A DNA stretch of 64,000 nt from Palsa-504 sp963744575 (GCA_963744575.1 CAVUUF010000015.1:73712-137711); one strand, 5' to 3'. Counted from the first letter of the stretch, positions 17,383 to 27,447 are shown. Notes: a model not told the origin generated them from the sequence alone. Program-made: numbers and translations.

Positions 17383-18402
17383 ATGCCCACCAAAATCATC
17401 CTCGACTGCGACCCAGGAATCGATGACGCGCTCGCGATCGCGTTCGCGCACGGACACCCCGACATCAACCTGGTCGGCCTCACCACCGTGGCGGGCAACG
17501 TCGGGCTGGCCAAGACGACGGCGAACGCGCTGGCGGTATGCGAGTTCATCGGCGCCGCCGGGACGCCGGTGACCGGGGGCTGCGCCGGGCCGCTGCTGCG
17601 GCCGGTGCTCGACGCGCGGCACGTGCACGGCGACTCGGGCCTGGGCGGGGCGGTCCTGCCCGCCGCGGCGGCCGGCCCGGCCGCCGGGCATGCGGTCGAC
17701 TACATCATCGACACCGTGGGAGCCGCCCCCGGCGAGATCACGCTGGTCGCCACCGGCCCGCTGACCAACATCGCGCTGGCCGTGCGGCGCGAGCCGCGGC
17801 TGGCGGACTGGGTGCGCGGGTTCGTGATCATGGGAGGTTCGGCGGGCCGGGGCAACGTGACGCCGGCCGCCGAGTACAACATCTGGGCCGACCCGGAGGC
17901 GGCCGCGGCGGTGTTCCGGGCCGGCTGGATCGTCACCATGCTCGGCCTCGACGTGACCCTGCGGACCGGGGCCACCGCATCGGTGCTGCGCCAGATGGGC
18001 GAGCTCGGTCCGCTGGGCACCACGTTGCTGCTGCCGGCCCTCGAGCAGTACCGGTCGGTCCGCGAGACCGCCTCGCGGGGGGGCCAGGGGGGACGGGGGG
18101 CGGGAGCCCCCCGTGCAGGGGAATTGCCAGGGGGGTCGTCCCCCCTGGGAGCAGGACCGCCGGTGCACGACGTCTGCGCGGTGGCGTGGGTGGCGCAGCC
18201 TGACCTGTTCGGCCTGATCCCGGCGCGGGTTCAGGTGGAGCTGGCCGGGCAGTTCACGGCCGGCATGACGGTGATCGACTTCGACGTCCCCGGCGAGGTG
18301 CAGAGCGCCAACGCGCTGGTCGCGATGCACATCGACGTGGACAGGTTCTGGCAGGGCACGCTCGGCACCTACGCACGGGTGGCGGAGGGCATGCGCGGCT
18401 AG
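17383..18402 (+). CDS. Inosine-uridine-preferring nucleoside hydrolase family protein
   Basis: A 339-residue protein with the family aspartate cluster DCDPGIDDALAI at residues 8-19, the VATGPLTNIA motif and the late PVHDVCAVAW motif carrying the conserved HD. These enzymes use a calcium-bound aspartate cluster to hydrolyse N-glycosidic bonds of nucleosides in salvage. The ATG at 17383 follows AGGGAGCGAGG. A glycine/proline-rich insertion (about residues 233-258) encoded by a G-tract repeat interrupts the protein just before PPVHDVCAV, near the active-site side of the fold, so activity may be affected. It converges on cobN with only 19 bp between the stops. Confidence 0.88.
   Translation: MPTKIILDCDPGIDDALAIAFAHGHPDINLVGLTTVAGNVGLAKTTANALAVCEFIGAAGTPVTGGCAGPLLRPVLDARHVHGDSGLGGAVLPAAAAGPAAGHAVDYIIDTVGAAPGEITLVATGPLTNIALAVRREPRLADWVRGFVIMGGSAGRGNVTPAAEYNIWADPEAAAAVFRAGWIVTMLGLDVTLRTGATASVLRQMGELGPLGTTLLLPALEQYRSVRETASRGGQGGRGAGAPRAGELPGGSSPLGAGPPVHDVCAVAWVAQPDLFGLIPARVQVELAGQFTAGMTVIDFDVPGEVQSANALVAMHIDVDRFWQGTLGTYARVAEGMRG
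18079..18153. repeat. G-tract palindromic repeat inserted in the nucleoside hydrolase gene (copy B)
   Basis: About 75 bp of G6/C6 runs, including the palindromic GGGGGGTCGTCCCCCC, also seen (with A for T) in copy A. It is read in frame as GGQGGRGAGAPRAGELPGG and following residues, and it separates the ETASR region from the conserved HDVCAV motif. Confidence 0.75.
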
Positions 18403-18421
18403 CCGTGACTCTGGGTCCGGG

Positions 18422-21400
18422 TCACCCGCGGGATTCCAGGTCGCCTTCGGCGTCCAGGTAGACCTGGCGCAGCCGGTCCAGGGTCTTGGCGTCGGGGGAC
18501 TCCCACAGTCCGCGGGAAGCGGCTTCGAGCAGGCGCTCGGTGATGCCGCGAAGCGCCCAGGGGTTGGCGCGCTGCAGGAACGAGCGGGTCTGCTCGTCGA
18601 AGACGTAGGAGGCGGCCAGCTGCTCGTACATCCAGTCCGGGACCACGCCGGCGGTGGCGTCGTAGCCGAACAGGTAGTCCACGGTCGCGGCGAGTTCGAA
18701 CGCGCCCTTGTAGCCGTGCCGGCGCATGGCCGCGATCCAGCGCGGGTTCACCACCCGGGACCGGAACACCCGCCGGGTCTCTTCGGCCAGCGTGCGGGTC
18801 TTCGGCGCGTCGGGCACGGCGGAGTCGCCGATGTAGGCGGCGGGGTTGCGGCCGGTCAGGGAGCGGACCATGGCGACCATGCCGCCGTGGTACTGGAAGT
18901 AGTCGTCGGAGTCAGCGATGTCGTGCTCGCGGGTGTCGATGTTCTTGGCTGCCACCGTGATCCGGCGGAACGCGCCCTCCATGTCCGGCCGGGCCGCCGT
19001 GCCGTCCAGCCCGCGGCCGTAGGCGTAGCCACCCCAGACGGCGTAGACCTCGGCCAGGTCGGCGTCGTCGCGCCAGTTCCGCGCGTCGATCAGCGGCAGC
19101 AGGCCGGCCCGTACGCGCCCGGCTTGGAGCCGAAGATCCTGGTCGTGGCGCGCCGCCAGTCACCGTGCCGGTCCTGGTCGGCCACGGCATGAGCGCGCAG
19201 GAAGTTGGACCCGGGCGGTTCGTCAAGGGCCGCGACGGCGCCGATGGCGTCGTCAAGCAGCGCGATCACGTGCGGGAACGCGTCCCGGAAGAAGCCGGAA
19301 ATGCGCAGCGTGACGTCGATCCTCGGCCGGCCGAGTTCGGCCAGCGGGATGATCTCGAAGCCGGTGACCCGGCGGGACGCGTCGTCCCACCGCGGACGGC
19401 AGCCGATGAGCGCGAGCACCTCGGCGATGTCGTCGCCCTGGGTGCGCATGGCCGAGGTGCCCCACACGGTCAGGCCGACGCAGCGCGGGTACTCCCCCTC
19501 GTCCGCGAGGTGCCGGGCCAGCAGCGATTCGGCCAGCGCCAGGCCGGTCTGGAAGGACGTGCGGGACGGGATGGCCTTGGGGTCGACGGAGTAGAAGTTA
19601 CGCCCGGTCGGCAGGACGTTGACCAGGCCGCGCGTGGGCGAGCCCGATGGCCCGGCCGGCACGTAGCCGCCGCCGAGCGCGTGCAGCACGGCATCGATCT
19701 CGCGTGTGGTCGCGCGCAGGCGTGGCACGACCTCGGCGCAGGCGAACTCGAGGACGCGGACGACCTGGCTCGGGGATTTGTCGGGCTTGGCCTGGGCGGG
19801 AGTGTTGCTGAGGATGCTGGTGGCTACTTCGGGGGCGCGGGTGGCGTCCCAGTTGGTGGCGGCGATGGCTTCGACGAGTTCGCGGGCGGTGCGCTCGTAG
19901 CGGTCGGTGTCGGCGCGGGGAGCGTTCTCGCCCTCGGACAGGCCGAGGCCGGCCCGCAGGCCGGGGAGGACGCCCCAGCGGGCGCTCCACAGCTGGGGCG
20001 CGCGCAGGATGACCAGGACCAGGTTGACCAGGGCCTCCCCGGACGGGGCGGCGCCGAGGACGTGCAGGCCGTCGCGGATCGCGGCGTCCTTGACCTCGCA
20101 CAGGTAGCCGTCGATGTGCAGCACGAACTCATCGAATTCGGCCGAACCGGGCTTGGTGTCGACGCCCAGGTCATGGTGCAGGTGGGCGGCCTGGATCAGG
20201 GACCAGATCTGGGCCCGCAGCGCAGGCAGCTTGTCCGGGTCGAGCGCGGCCACGGTGGCGTACTCGTCCAGCAGCTGCTCGAGCTTGGCCAGCTCGCCGT
20301 AGGTGCCGGCCCGGGCCATCGGCGGCACCAGGTGGTCGACGATGACCGCGTGCCCGCGCCGCTTGGCCTGGGTCCCCTCCCCCGGGTCGTTGACGATGAA
20401 CGGGTACACCAGCGGCAGGTCCCCCAGCACCGCGTCCGGCGCGCACTCCGCCGACAGGCCGAGCCCCTTGCCGGGCAGCCACTCCAGCGTGCCGTGCTTG
20501 CCCAGGTGCACGATCGCGTCGGCGCCGAAGTCCCCGGCCAGCCACCGGTACGCGGCCAGGTAGTGGTGCGACGGCGGCAGGTCGGGATCGTGGTAGATGG
20601 CGATCGGGTTCTCGCCGAAGCCGCGCGGCGGCTGGATCATCAGCACCACGTTCCCGAACCGCAGGCAGGCGAGCACGATGTCGCCGGTGCTCTCGTCGGT
20701 GTACAGCTCACCGGGCGGGGCGCCCCAGTGCGCGGAGATGCGGGAGGCCAGCTCGTTCGGCAAAGCAGAAAAGTAGCGGCGGTAGGCGGCCAGCGGGACC
20801 CGGGCCGGGGCGGCGCGGAGCTGGTCCTCGGTGAGCCACTCGGTGTCGTGGCCGCCGGCCGCGATCAGCGCGTGGATCAGCGCGTCGCCGTCTTCTGGGA
20901 AGCCGTCGCCGAGGTCGTAGCCGGCCTCGCGCATGGCCCGCAGCAGCGCGACGGCGGACGCCGGGGTGTCCAGGCCGACCGCGTTGCCGACCCGGGAGTG
21001 CTTGGTGGGGTAGGAGGAGAGCATGATGGCGACGCGCTTGGCCGCGTTCGGGGTGCGGGCCAGGCGGGCATGCCGGACGGCGATCCCGGCCAGCCGGGCG
21101 GCGCGCCCGGGGTCGGCGGCGTAGCGGGGGATCCCGTCCGGGCCTTCTTCCTTGAACGAGAACGGCACGGTGATCAGGCGGCCGTCGAACTCGGGGATCG
21201 CGACCTGCATCGCGGCGTCGATCGGGGCCAGCGCGGCGCCTGAGGCCTGCCACTGCGCCCGCGAGCTGGTCAGGCACAGGCCCTGCAGCACCGGGACGTC
21301 CAGGCCGGCCAGTACCCCCGCGTCCCAGTCGCCGTCGGCGGTGGCATCGGCCGCGGCGGATCCGCCGGCCGCGAGCACGGTGGTGATGATCGCGTCGGCG

Positions 21401-22017
21401 GGCTCGAGCAGGTTGAGGAGCCCCTGATCGGCGGCGCGCAGGGAGGCGCAGAAGACCGGCAGCGGCGTCGCTCCGGCGGCGGCCAGGGCGGCGCAGAGGG
21501 TGTCGACGAACGTGGTGTTGCCGGACAGTTCGTGGGCGCGGTAAAAGACGACGGCGACCACGGGGCCCTCGGCGGGCCGGGGAGCGGGGAGCTGGTGCAC
21601 GCCGTGGGCGGGCATGGGGCGCGGCGGGGCGAAGCCCTCGCCGGTGAGGAACACGGTGTCGGACAGGAAGCGGGCCAGCTCGCGCAGGTTATCCGGGCCG
21701 CCCTCGCGCAGGTAGCCGAGGGCTTCGGTGGCCACGCCCGCGGGCACCGTGGACAGCGCCATCAGCTCGGCGTCCGGGCTGGCTTCACCGCCCAGCGCAA
21801 CCAGCGGCTTCCCGGTTGCGGTCAGCGCGGTTACCCCTTCCGGCCAGGCCTTACGACCGCCGAGGAGCCTGAGCACCACCAGGTCGGCCCGCCCGGCCAG
21901 GCGGCTGACGTCATCGATCGCGGCGCGGGCGGGGTTGGCGGTCAGGTAGCCGGCGCCGGATGCCGCGGCCGCGAGCAGCTCGGTGTCGGCGGTGGAAACC
22001 AAGAGAATGGTGAGCAC
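18422..22017 (-). pseudogene. cobN: Cobaltochelatase CobN, interrupted by an apparent 1-bp deletion
   Basis: The large subunit of the ATP-dependent cobaltochelatase. Frame 1 (22017 to 19090) gives 975 residues from MLTILLVST through NAAKRVAIMLSSYP, IVHLGKHGTLEWLPGKGLGLS and the conserved RIFGSKPGAYG, then shifts into PACCR and stops. Reading one base later restores the expected continuation AGLLPLIDARNWRDDADLAEVY and joins the 18422-18982 frame, which carries AAKNIDTREHDIADSDDYFQYHGG. The missing base lies in the G run (CCC on the plus strand) at 19108-19110. Repaired length would be about 1198 residues, normal for CobN. A sequencing or assembly error in the homopolymer is at least as likely as true inactivation, since the rest is well preserved. 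Confidence 0.9.
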
Positions 22018-22123
22018 TCACCGATAGTGCCATGCTGGGCGACAGCGAAATCGCGTGGCACTCACAGGCGGCGTTCAGGGTGAGCCCGGTGACATCCAAG
22101 AACGCGGACTCACCCTTAGCGGT

Positions 22124-22780
22124 ATGGAAACCAATCATGACCGACGCTACGACAGCTACCCGGCGGGCGCATCCGATCCTTCCCGTCCGGCCCGCGGGAA
22201 GAGGTGGCACCGGTGGGGCGTCGGCGCCGCCCTGGCCGGCTTCCTCGTGGGCGGCGGGATCACCCTGGCCGTGACGTCCGGGGGCGGCACCGCGGTGGCC
22301 AGCCCGGCGTCCGGCTCTACGTCCGGCTCTACGTCCGGCTCGCAGGCGGCCGGGCTGAACACCGCCCTCAGCGCCGCGGCCAGCAACTCCACCACCGTTC
22401 CCGCCACCCGCGTCCGCTGGGCGCTGGGCCGGCTGCGCCGTCTGGGCGGCGTGGAGGGAACGGTGACCTTCCACAACAAGACCGGTTTCCACACGCTCTC
22501 GTTCGAACGGGGCACCATCCAGTCGGTGAGCGGCAGCGACGTCGTGATCAAGTCGCCGGACGGCACCACCTGGACCTGGCGGATCGTGAGCGACACCGTG
22601 GTCAGGAAGAATGGCAGCAAGACCACGACGAGTGCGCTGTCAGCAGGCGAAACAGTGTTCACTGGAGGCCCGGTGGTGAGCGGGACACGGGACGCCCGGC
22701 TGATCGTGATCAGGCCGGCGGGCGCTGCGGGGCCTTCCTCGGGATCTTCCTCGGGACCCACTGGATCTACATCGGCCTAG
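22124..22780 (+). CDS. Membrane-anchored extracytoplasmic protein
   Basis: A 218-residue protein: basic cytoplasmic start (METNHDRR), one hydrophobic helix at about residues 32-50 (WGVGAALAGFLVGGGITLAV), a linker with short GSTSGSTSGS repeats, then a beta-rich domain (EGTVTFHNKTG..., RGTIQSVSGSDVVIKSPDGTTWTW, VVRKNGSKTT) resembling DUF5666-type small beta domains. It ends in a Ser/Gly tail. The ATG at 22124 is preferred over the upstream in-frame ATG because it puts the positively charged end next to the helix. It precedes the two-component genes and ends before a strong hairpin. Function unknown. Confidence 0.65.
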   Translation: METNHDRRYDSYPAGASDPSRPARGKRWHRWGVGAALAGFLVGGGITLAVTSGGGTAVASPASGSTSGSTSGSQAAGLNTALSAAASNSTTVPATRVRWALGRLRRLGGVEGTVTFHNKTGFHTLSFERGTIQSVSGSDVVIKSPDGTTWTWRIVSDTVVRKNGSKTTTSALSAGETVFTGGPVVSGTRDARLIVIRPAGAAGPSSGSSSGPTGSTSA

Positions 22781-22810
22781 ACGTCGTTGAGTTAACCAGC
22801 GACGCATACC

Positions 22811-22838
22811 GCGGCGCGCCCGGACGGGGCGCGCCGCG
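22811..22838 (+). terminator. GC-rich hairpin between the membrane protein and the response regulator
   Basis: GCGGCGCGCCC, a short GGAC loop, and GGGGCGCGCCGC form a near-perfect inverted repeat 30 bp after the upstream stop codon. There is no U-tract, which is common for actinobacterial terminators. Confidence 0.6.
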
Positions 22839-22893
22839 TCATGCTGAACAATTACCTGCGCACGCGATGCGGCACAATGAAACGTGAGAGGCC

Positions 22894-23631
22894 ATGGCAG
22901 ACGGTGACCGAATCCCCAAGGTGCTCGTCGTCGACGACGAGCCGAACATCCGTGAGCTCGTGGAGGTCGCGCTCAAGTTCCACGGCTGCGCGGTCTCCGT
23001 CAGCGCCACCGGCAAGGACGCGCTGCACCAGATGGAGATGTACGAGCCGGACCTGATGATCCTCGACGTCATGCTGCCCGACATGGACGGCTTCGAGGTC
23101 TGCCGGGCGCTGCGGAACGAGGGCAACGACGTCCCGGTCATCTTCCTGACCGCGCGGGACACTACCTCGGACACGATCCGCGGGCTCACACTGGGCGGCG
23201 ACGACTACGTGACCAAGCCGTTCTCGGTGGAGGCCCTGGTGGCCAGGGTCCGGGCGGTGCTGCGCCGCACCACCCGCACGCACGGCGGCGACGGCGTGCC
23301 CGAAGACTCGGCCCTGCTCACCGTGGGTGACCTGGAACTGGACGAGGAGCACTGGGTGGTGCGGCGCGCCGGAACCCAGGTGGAGCTCTCGCCGACGGAG
23401 TTCCGGCTGCTCGCCTACCTGATGCGTAACCAGGGCCGGATGCTGACCAGGCAGCAGCTGCTTGAGAACGTGTGGGGCTGGGAATTCGCCGGCCAGTCCC
23501 AGGTGGTGGAGACCTACGTCAGCTACCTGCGCCGCAAGCTCGACCCGCTCGGCCCGCCGCTGATCCATACCCAGCGCGGCGTCGGCTACAGCCTGCGCCC
23601 GCCACCGGAAACCGAACGCGCGAGCCGGTGA
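22894..23631 (+). CDS. OmpR/PhoB-family response regulator
   Basis: A 245-residue two-component regulator. The receiver domain (about 9-122) has the acidic pair DDE, the phospho-acceptor Asp in MILDVMLPDMDG, the switch Thr in FLTARD and the Lys in YVTKPF. A winged-helix DNA-binding domain follows (LTVGDLELDEEHWVVRR..., LSPTEFRLLAYLMRN, YVSYLRRKLD, HTQRGVGYSLR). It overlaps the histidine kinase gene by GTGA, so the pair is co-translated. The stimulus is unknown. Confidence 0.93.
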   Translation: MADGDRIPKVLVVDDEPNIRELVEVALKFHGCAVSVSATGKDALHQMEMYEPDLMILDVMLPDMDGFEVCRALRNEGNDVPVIFLTARDTTSDTIRGLTLGGDDYVTKPFSVEALVARVRAVLRRTTRTHGGDGVPEDSALLTVGDLELDEEHWVVRRAGTQVELSPTEFRLLAYLMRNQGRMLTRQQLLENVWGWEFAGQSQVVETYVSYLRRKLDPLGPPLIHTQRGVGYSLRPPPETERASR

Positions 23632-25160
23632 AACTCATGGCCGGCCGCGGGCGACTGTCGCTGCGGTCCCGGCTCCTCGCCGGGCTCATCACCGTGACCG
23701 CGCTGTTCCTGGTGATCATGGGCGTGGTCACCACGGTGGTGCTCGGCAACTCCGAGAGGGACCAGTTCGACTCGGACCTCGCGTTGACCGTCCGGGTCAA
23801 GCTGAGCGAGATCGCCACCTTGCAGGGCTACGCGGTGGCCTACTACAACGCCGCCTCCGGCTCGGCGGCGGCGCTGTCCGCCCCCCAGACGCCCGCCTCG
23901 GCCGAGCTGGCGGAATTCCTCAACAACCTGGCGACCACCCGCGGCTGGCAGGCCTTCAGAGCGCAGCACCCCGCGGGCGAGCTGTTCCCGATCACGGGTG
24001 AAGCGGCGCTGACCGCGATCTGGCGCGTGGTCACCCCGGCGGAGGCGGAGCGCAGCGACGGGACGCTGCCGCCGGGTACCAGCGTCCTGGTGATCGCCCG
24101 TCCGGACAGCGCGGTGGGCAGCGAGGTCCGGGGGCTGGTGGCCGCCGAGCTGATCACCGGCGCGATCCTGCTCGCCCTGCTCGCCTTGGGCGGCCGCTGG
24201 CTGATCAGCCGCGGCCTGGCGCCGCTGGACCGGATGGCGAGCACCGCCGACATGATCACCAGCCGGGGCGACCTGACCGCCCGGATGCCTGACCCCGGTG
24301 ACCACGCCGAGGCGGGCCGGCTGGCCGCGGCGATCAACATGATGCTGGACCGGATCCAGCGGGCGTTCGGGGCGCGCTGGGAGTCCGAGCAGAAGGTGCG
24401 GCAGTTCGCCGCGGACGCGTCGCACGAGCTGCGCACGCCGCTGACCACCATCCGCGGCTACGCCGAGCTGTACCGGCAGGGCGCGCTGGGCGAGGACCGG
24501 CTGCCGAACGCCATGCGGCGCATCGAGCAGGAGGCGGACCGGATGTCCAGCCTGGTCGCCGAGCTGCTCGAGCTGGCCCGGCTGGACCGCGACTCCTCCC
24601 TCGACCTGACCGAGACCGACCTGTCCGCGCTGGTCGCGGACGCGGTCGCCGACGCCCATGCGGTCGAGCCGAAACGGCCGGTCCGGGCGAGCACGCCAGC
24701 CACCCTGGTGGTGGTGGCCGACGAGCCGCGGATCAGGCAGGTGCTGGCCAACCTGCTCGGCAACGTCCGTGAGCACACCGCCCCGGACACCCCGGTCGCG
24801 GTCCGGCTCGGCACGGCGGGCCAAGGCGCGCTGCTGGAGGTGACCGACCAGGGCCAGGGCATGGACCACGACGCCGCCGCCCGCGCCTTCGACCGCTTCT
24901 ACCGGGGCGGCCCGGGCGGCCAGGACGGCCACGGCAGCGGCCTGGGACTGTCCATCGTGCAGGCGATCGCGGCCGCGCACGGCGGTCACGCCATGCTCAA
25001 GTCGGCGCCGGAGTTCGGCACCAGCGTCCAGGTCTGGATACCGTTCCATCCCCGGCCCAGGATGCCGAACGGACCCAGCCGACAGGGGCTTCCGCCGGCT
25101 GAAGCGGCACCGGGGGGCGCCTCGCCCCGGTCCCGGGTTTCCTTATCAGCTGCGACGTAG
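23628..25160 (+). CDS. Membrane sensor histidine kinase
   Basis: A 510-residue sensor kinase with a first transmembrane helix at about residues 17-40, an extracytoplasmic sensor region of about 130 residues, a second helix (about 170-190, LVAAELITGAILLALLALGG), a HAMP linker, the H-box FAADASHELRTPLTTIRGYAELYRQG, the N-box NLLGNVREHT, and G-boxes DQGQGMD and GSGLGLSIVQAIAAAHGG. The C-terminal 45 residues are disordered-looking. The GTG start overlaps the regulator stop; an ATG three codons on is an alternative. Cognate of the upstream regulator. Confidence 0.92.
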   Translation: MKLMAGRGRLSLRSRLLAGLITVTALFLVIMGVVTTVVLGNSERDQFDSDLALTVRVKLSEIATLQGYAVAYYNAASGSAAALSAPQTPASAELAEFLNNLATTRGWQAFRAQHPAGELFPITGEAALTAIWRVVTPAEAERSDGTLPPGTSVLVIARPDSAVGSEVRGLVAAELITGAILLALLALGGRWLISRGLAPLDRMASTADMITSRGDLTARMPDPGDHAEAGRLAAAINMMLDRIQRAFGARWESEQKVRQFAADASHELRTPLTTIRGYAELYRQGALGEDRLPNAMRRIEQEADRMSSLVAELLELARLDRDSSLDLTETDLSALVADAVADAHAVEPKRPVRASTPATLVVVADEPRIRQVLANLLGNVREHTAPDTPVAVRLGTAGQGALLEVTDQGQGMDHDAAARAFDRFYRGGPGGQDGHGSGLGLSIVQAIAAAHGGHAMLKSAPEFGTSVQVWIPFHPRPRMPNGPSRQGLPPAEAAPGGASPRSRVSLSAAT

Positions 25161-25272
25161 GCCGAGCGCAGACCAGAGCCGTGGCGCTTTCCGGTTACCC
25201 GGTGATGTCGTTCTCATATCTGGTTGCGTCATTCTGACTGGGCTCTGCGCCGGACCAACTACGGTTGGGCGC

Positions 25273-26463
25273 ATGCAGGACCGTGCGGTGGTCGCGGCGA
25301 TCGTCGCAGGTGACCCTGATGGGATCGGCGAGGCGTACGACCGGTACGCCGCGCCTCTGTACGCCTGCTGCCGCTCGATGCTCACCGAGGCCGGAGCCGC
25401 CCAGGCCGTACTGAACACCTTCCTCATCGCGGTCGCCCGGCTGGACGGGCTCGGTGACCCGGATCGGCTCGGGGCCTGGCTGCGGGTGGTGGCACGGAAC
25501 GAGTGCCTGCGCCTGCGGAGGCCCGGAGGAGCCGGCCACGCCGCCGGCCCGGTGGTCCCGGGCGCCGCTGATCCGGGTGACGAACCGCCGGCGGTCACGC
25601 TCCCGCACGAACTCAGGGGAAAGGTGCTGGCGGCTTGCGCCGACAACTCGCCGGCCGGCCGGGCGCAGCGGATGACCGTGGCGTATCACGCTGGCCCGTT
25701 CGGTCCGACGGGTTTCCCGAAGGCAGCCAGCGCGTCCGGGCCGCCATGGTGGCAACGGGTCCGGCGGCGTCCCGGACTGGCTGCGGCCGTGGCCGTGCTG
25801 GCGGCGGTGACCTTGTCGGCCGGGATCACCGTGGCCATGACGGCGGGCGATTCGCACCGGCCCCAGGCCGCCGCCCTCGGGTTCAGCGGCGCGGCGGCCC
25901 CGGGCTCCGCGTCCGGCGCTCCGACGAGCCGGGCGAGCACGGCACCGTCACCGGCGGATAAGACCTCTCCCCCGCCCAGCCACCCGGCCCCCGCACCGAC
26001 CGCGTCCGGAGGCGCTCCAAGCCCGGGGCGGTCCACGCCGGCGCACCGGGATCCGCCGTCGCGGCCGTCATCGGCACCGCCGCCGCCCTCGCCGTCGCCC
26101 TCGCCGTCGCCCTCGCGGTCGCCCTCGCCGTCACCCTCGCCGTCCGCCTCGCGGTCGCCCTCGCCGGCCAAGGGCTACCTCGTGCTGGCCCCGGGCAAGC
26201 TGTCGCTCACGTCGGCCAAGGGCAAGCCGGCCCATGGGACCTTCGTGCTCACCGCGCTGCACGGCCCGGTCAGCCGGTCTGTCATCAAGGTCCCGGCGGC
26301 CATGGCCGGCAAGGTCACGACCTCGCCGGCGACGCTGTCTCTCGCGTCCGGCGAGCACGTGGACGTGACCGTGACGGTGACGAGCCAGACCGCGCTGAGC
26401 ACTCAGCTGACCGTGCAGCCTGGCAACCTGACCGTCCAGGTGACGTACACGGTCAAGGTCTGA
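25273..26463 (+). CDS. Sigma-70 region 2-like domain fused to a membrane helix and an Ig-like extracellular domain
   Basis: A 396-residue chimera. Residues 1-83 look like ECF sigma region 2 (AIVAGDPDGIGEAYDRYAAPLYACCRSML..., FLIAVARLDGLGDPDRLGAWLRVVARNECLRLRR), but no region 4 helix-turn-helix follows. After a short linker there is one transmembrane helix (about 167-190), a Pro/Ser-rich spacer with PSPSPSRSPSP-like repeats (about 215-300), and a beta-sandwich domain of about 95 residues (LVLAPGKLSLTSAKGKP...LTVQVTYTVKV) resembling BACON/Ig-like folds. The topology puts the sigma-like domain inside and the Ig-like domain outside. It may act as a membrane-tethered regulator rather than a working sigma factor. 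This is inferred from layout only. Confidence 0.78.
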   Translation: MQDRAVVAAIVAGDPDGIGEAYDRYAAPLYACCRSMLTEAGAAQAVLNTFLIAVARLDGLGDPDRLGAWLRVVARNECLRLRRPGGAGHAAGPVVPGAADPGDEPPAVTLPHELRGKVLAACADNSPAGRAQRMTVAYHAGPFGPTGFPKAASASGPPWWQRVRRRPGLAAAVAVLAAVTLSAGITVAMTAGDSHRPQAAALGFSGAAAPGSASGAPTSRASTAPSPADKTSPPPSHPAPAPTASGGAPSPGRSTPAHRDPPSRPSSAPPPPSPSPSPSPSRSPSPSPSPSASRSPSPAKGYLVLAPGKLSLTSAKGKPAHGTFVLTALHGPVSRSVIKVPAAMAGKVTTSPATLSLASGEHVDVTVTVTSQTALSTQLTVQPGNLTVQVTYTVKV

Positions 26464-26469
26464 CGGGCT

Positions 26470-27447
26470 TCACTCCAGCCCGAGGAACCGGTCGAGCTCG
26501 GCCCGGGTGGGCGAGGTGGCCGCGCCGGCCCTCGTGACGGTCAGCGCGGCGGCCGCATTGGCCCGGCGGGCGGCGTCGGCCGCGCTCAGCCCGGCGGCCA
26601 GGGCGGCCAGGAACACCCCGGAGTGGGCGTCGCCCGCGCCCGTGCTGTCAACCGGCGTGACGGCGGGCGCCGGGATGTGGCTCAGCGACAGGCCGTGGCC
26701 CGGGTCCTGGCCGTGGTCCCGCAGGGCGAGAACGCAGCCGTCGGGGCCGGCCCGGACGATGACGTCGGCCCGGCCGGCCCGGCGCGCCAGGCGGCGGGCC
26801 GCCTCGGCCGGATCGCGACTGCCGGTGACCAGGGCCGCCTCGCGCTGGTTGCAGCTCCACCAGTCGCAGCGGGCCAGCACCGGGTCCAGCACGGCGGCGG
26901 GGATGTCCGCGACCAGCGGGCCAGGATCGACGAACAACAGGACGGCCGGCGGCAAGGCCGCCGCCCAGGCGCCGAGGACCCGGCCGGAGCCGGGCGGGAC
27001 CAGGCCGTAACCGGACACGTAGACCGCATCCCCGGGCCCGACCTGGACCAGATCCCAGGCGCCCGGCTCTCGCAGCGATTCGGCGCCCAGGCTGGTGACG
27101 AACGTCCGCTCGCCACCGGCCTCGACCAGGGCCACGTCGAAACCCGTGTCGGCGTCCGGATCGGGTGTGCGGAGCACGCCGATACCCTCCCCGGCCAGCG
27201 CCGCCCGGACCCGGTCGCCCCGCGGCCCGGTGCCGTGGCCGCCGGCGCAGACCACGGGCAGGCCCTGGCGGACGGCCGCAGCCATGATGTTGAAGCCGCC
27301 GCCCACCTCGATGGCGGCCGACTGGGCGAGCATGTCGCCGCCGCGTTCGGGCAGCGCGGGCACCCACATCAGCAGATCCACGATCGCCTCGCCCGCGAAG
27401 ACCAGACGGCTGAACGGCGGCCGGCTCGGCTGGCTCGGCTGGCTCAT
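26470..27447 (-). CDS. PfkB-family carbohydrate kinase
   Basis: A 325-residue ribokinase-like sugar or nucleoside kinase. N-terminal FAGEAIVDLLMWVPALPERGGD and the GGGFNIMAAAVRQG motif fit the substrate-binding lid region. The C-terminal PfkB signature DSTGAGDAHSGVFLAALAAG carries the anion-hole GAGD with the catalytic Asp. Its ATG overlaps the stop of the ADP-ribosylglycohydrolase gene (ATGA), so the pair probably act in one pathway, for example phosphorylating ribose or a ribosylated product released by the hydrolase. The exact substrate is not visible. Confidence 0.88.
   Translation of the reverse strand: MSQPSQPSRPPFSRLVFAGEAIVDLLMWVPALPERGGDMLAQSAAIEVGGGFNIMAAAVRQGLPVVCAGGHGTGPRGDRVRAALAGEGIGVLRTPDPDADTGFDVALVEAGGERTFVTSLGAESLREPGAWDLVQVGPGDAVYVSGYGLVPPGSGRVLGAWAAALPPAVLLFVDPGPLVADIPAAVLDPVLARCDWWSCNQREAALVTGSRDPAEAARRLARRAGRADVIVRAGPDGCVLALRDHGQDPGHGLSLSHIPAPAVTPVDSTGAGDAHSGVFLAALAAGLSAADAARRANAAAALTVTRAGAATSPTRAELDRFLGLE

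Noticed and set aside
19165..21243. 692-residue plus-strand open frame
   Set aside because: Antisense shadow of cobN; no motifs and a strongly biased Gly/Arg/Val composition.
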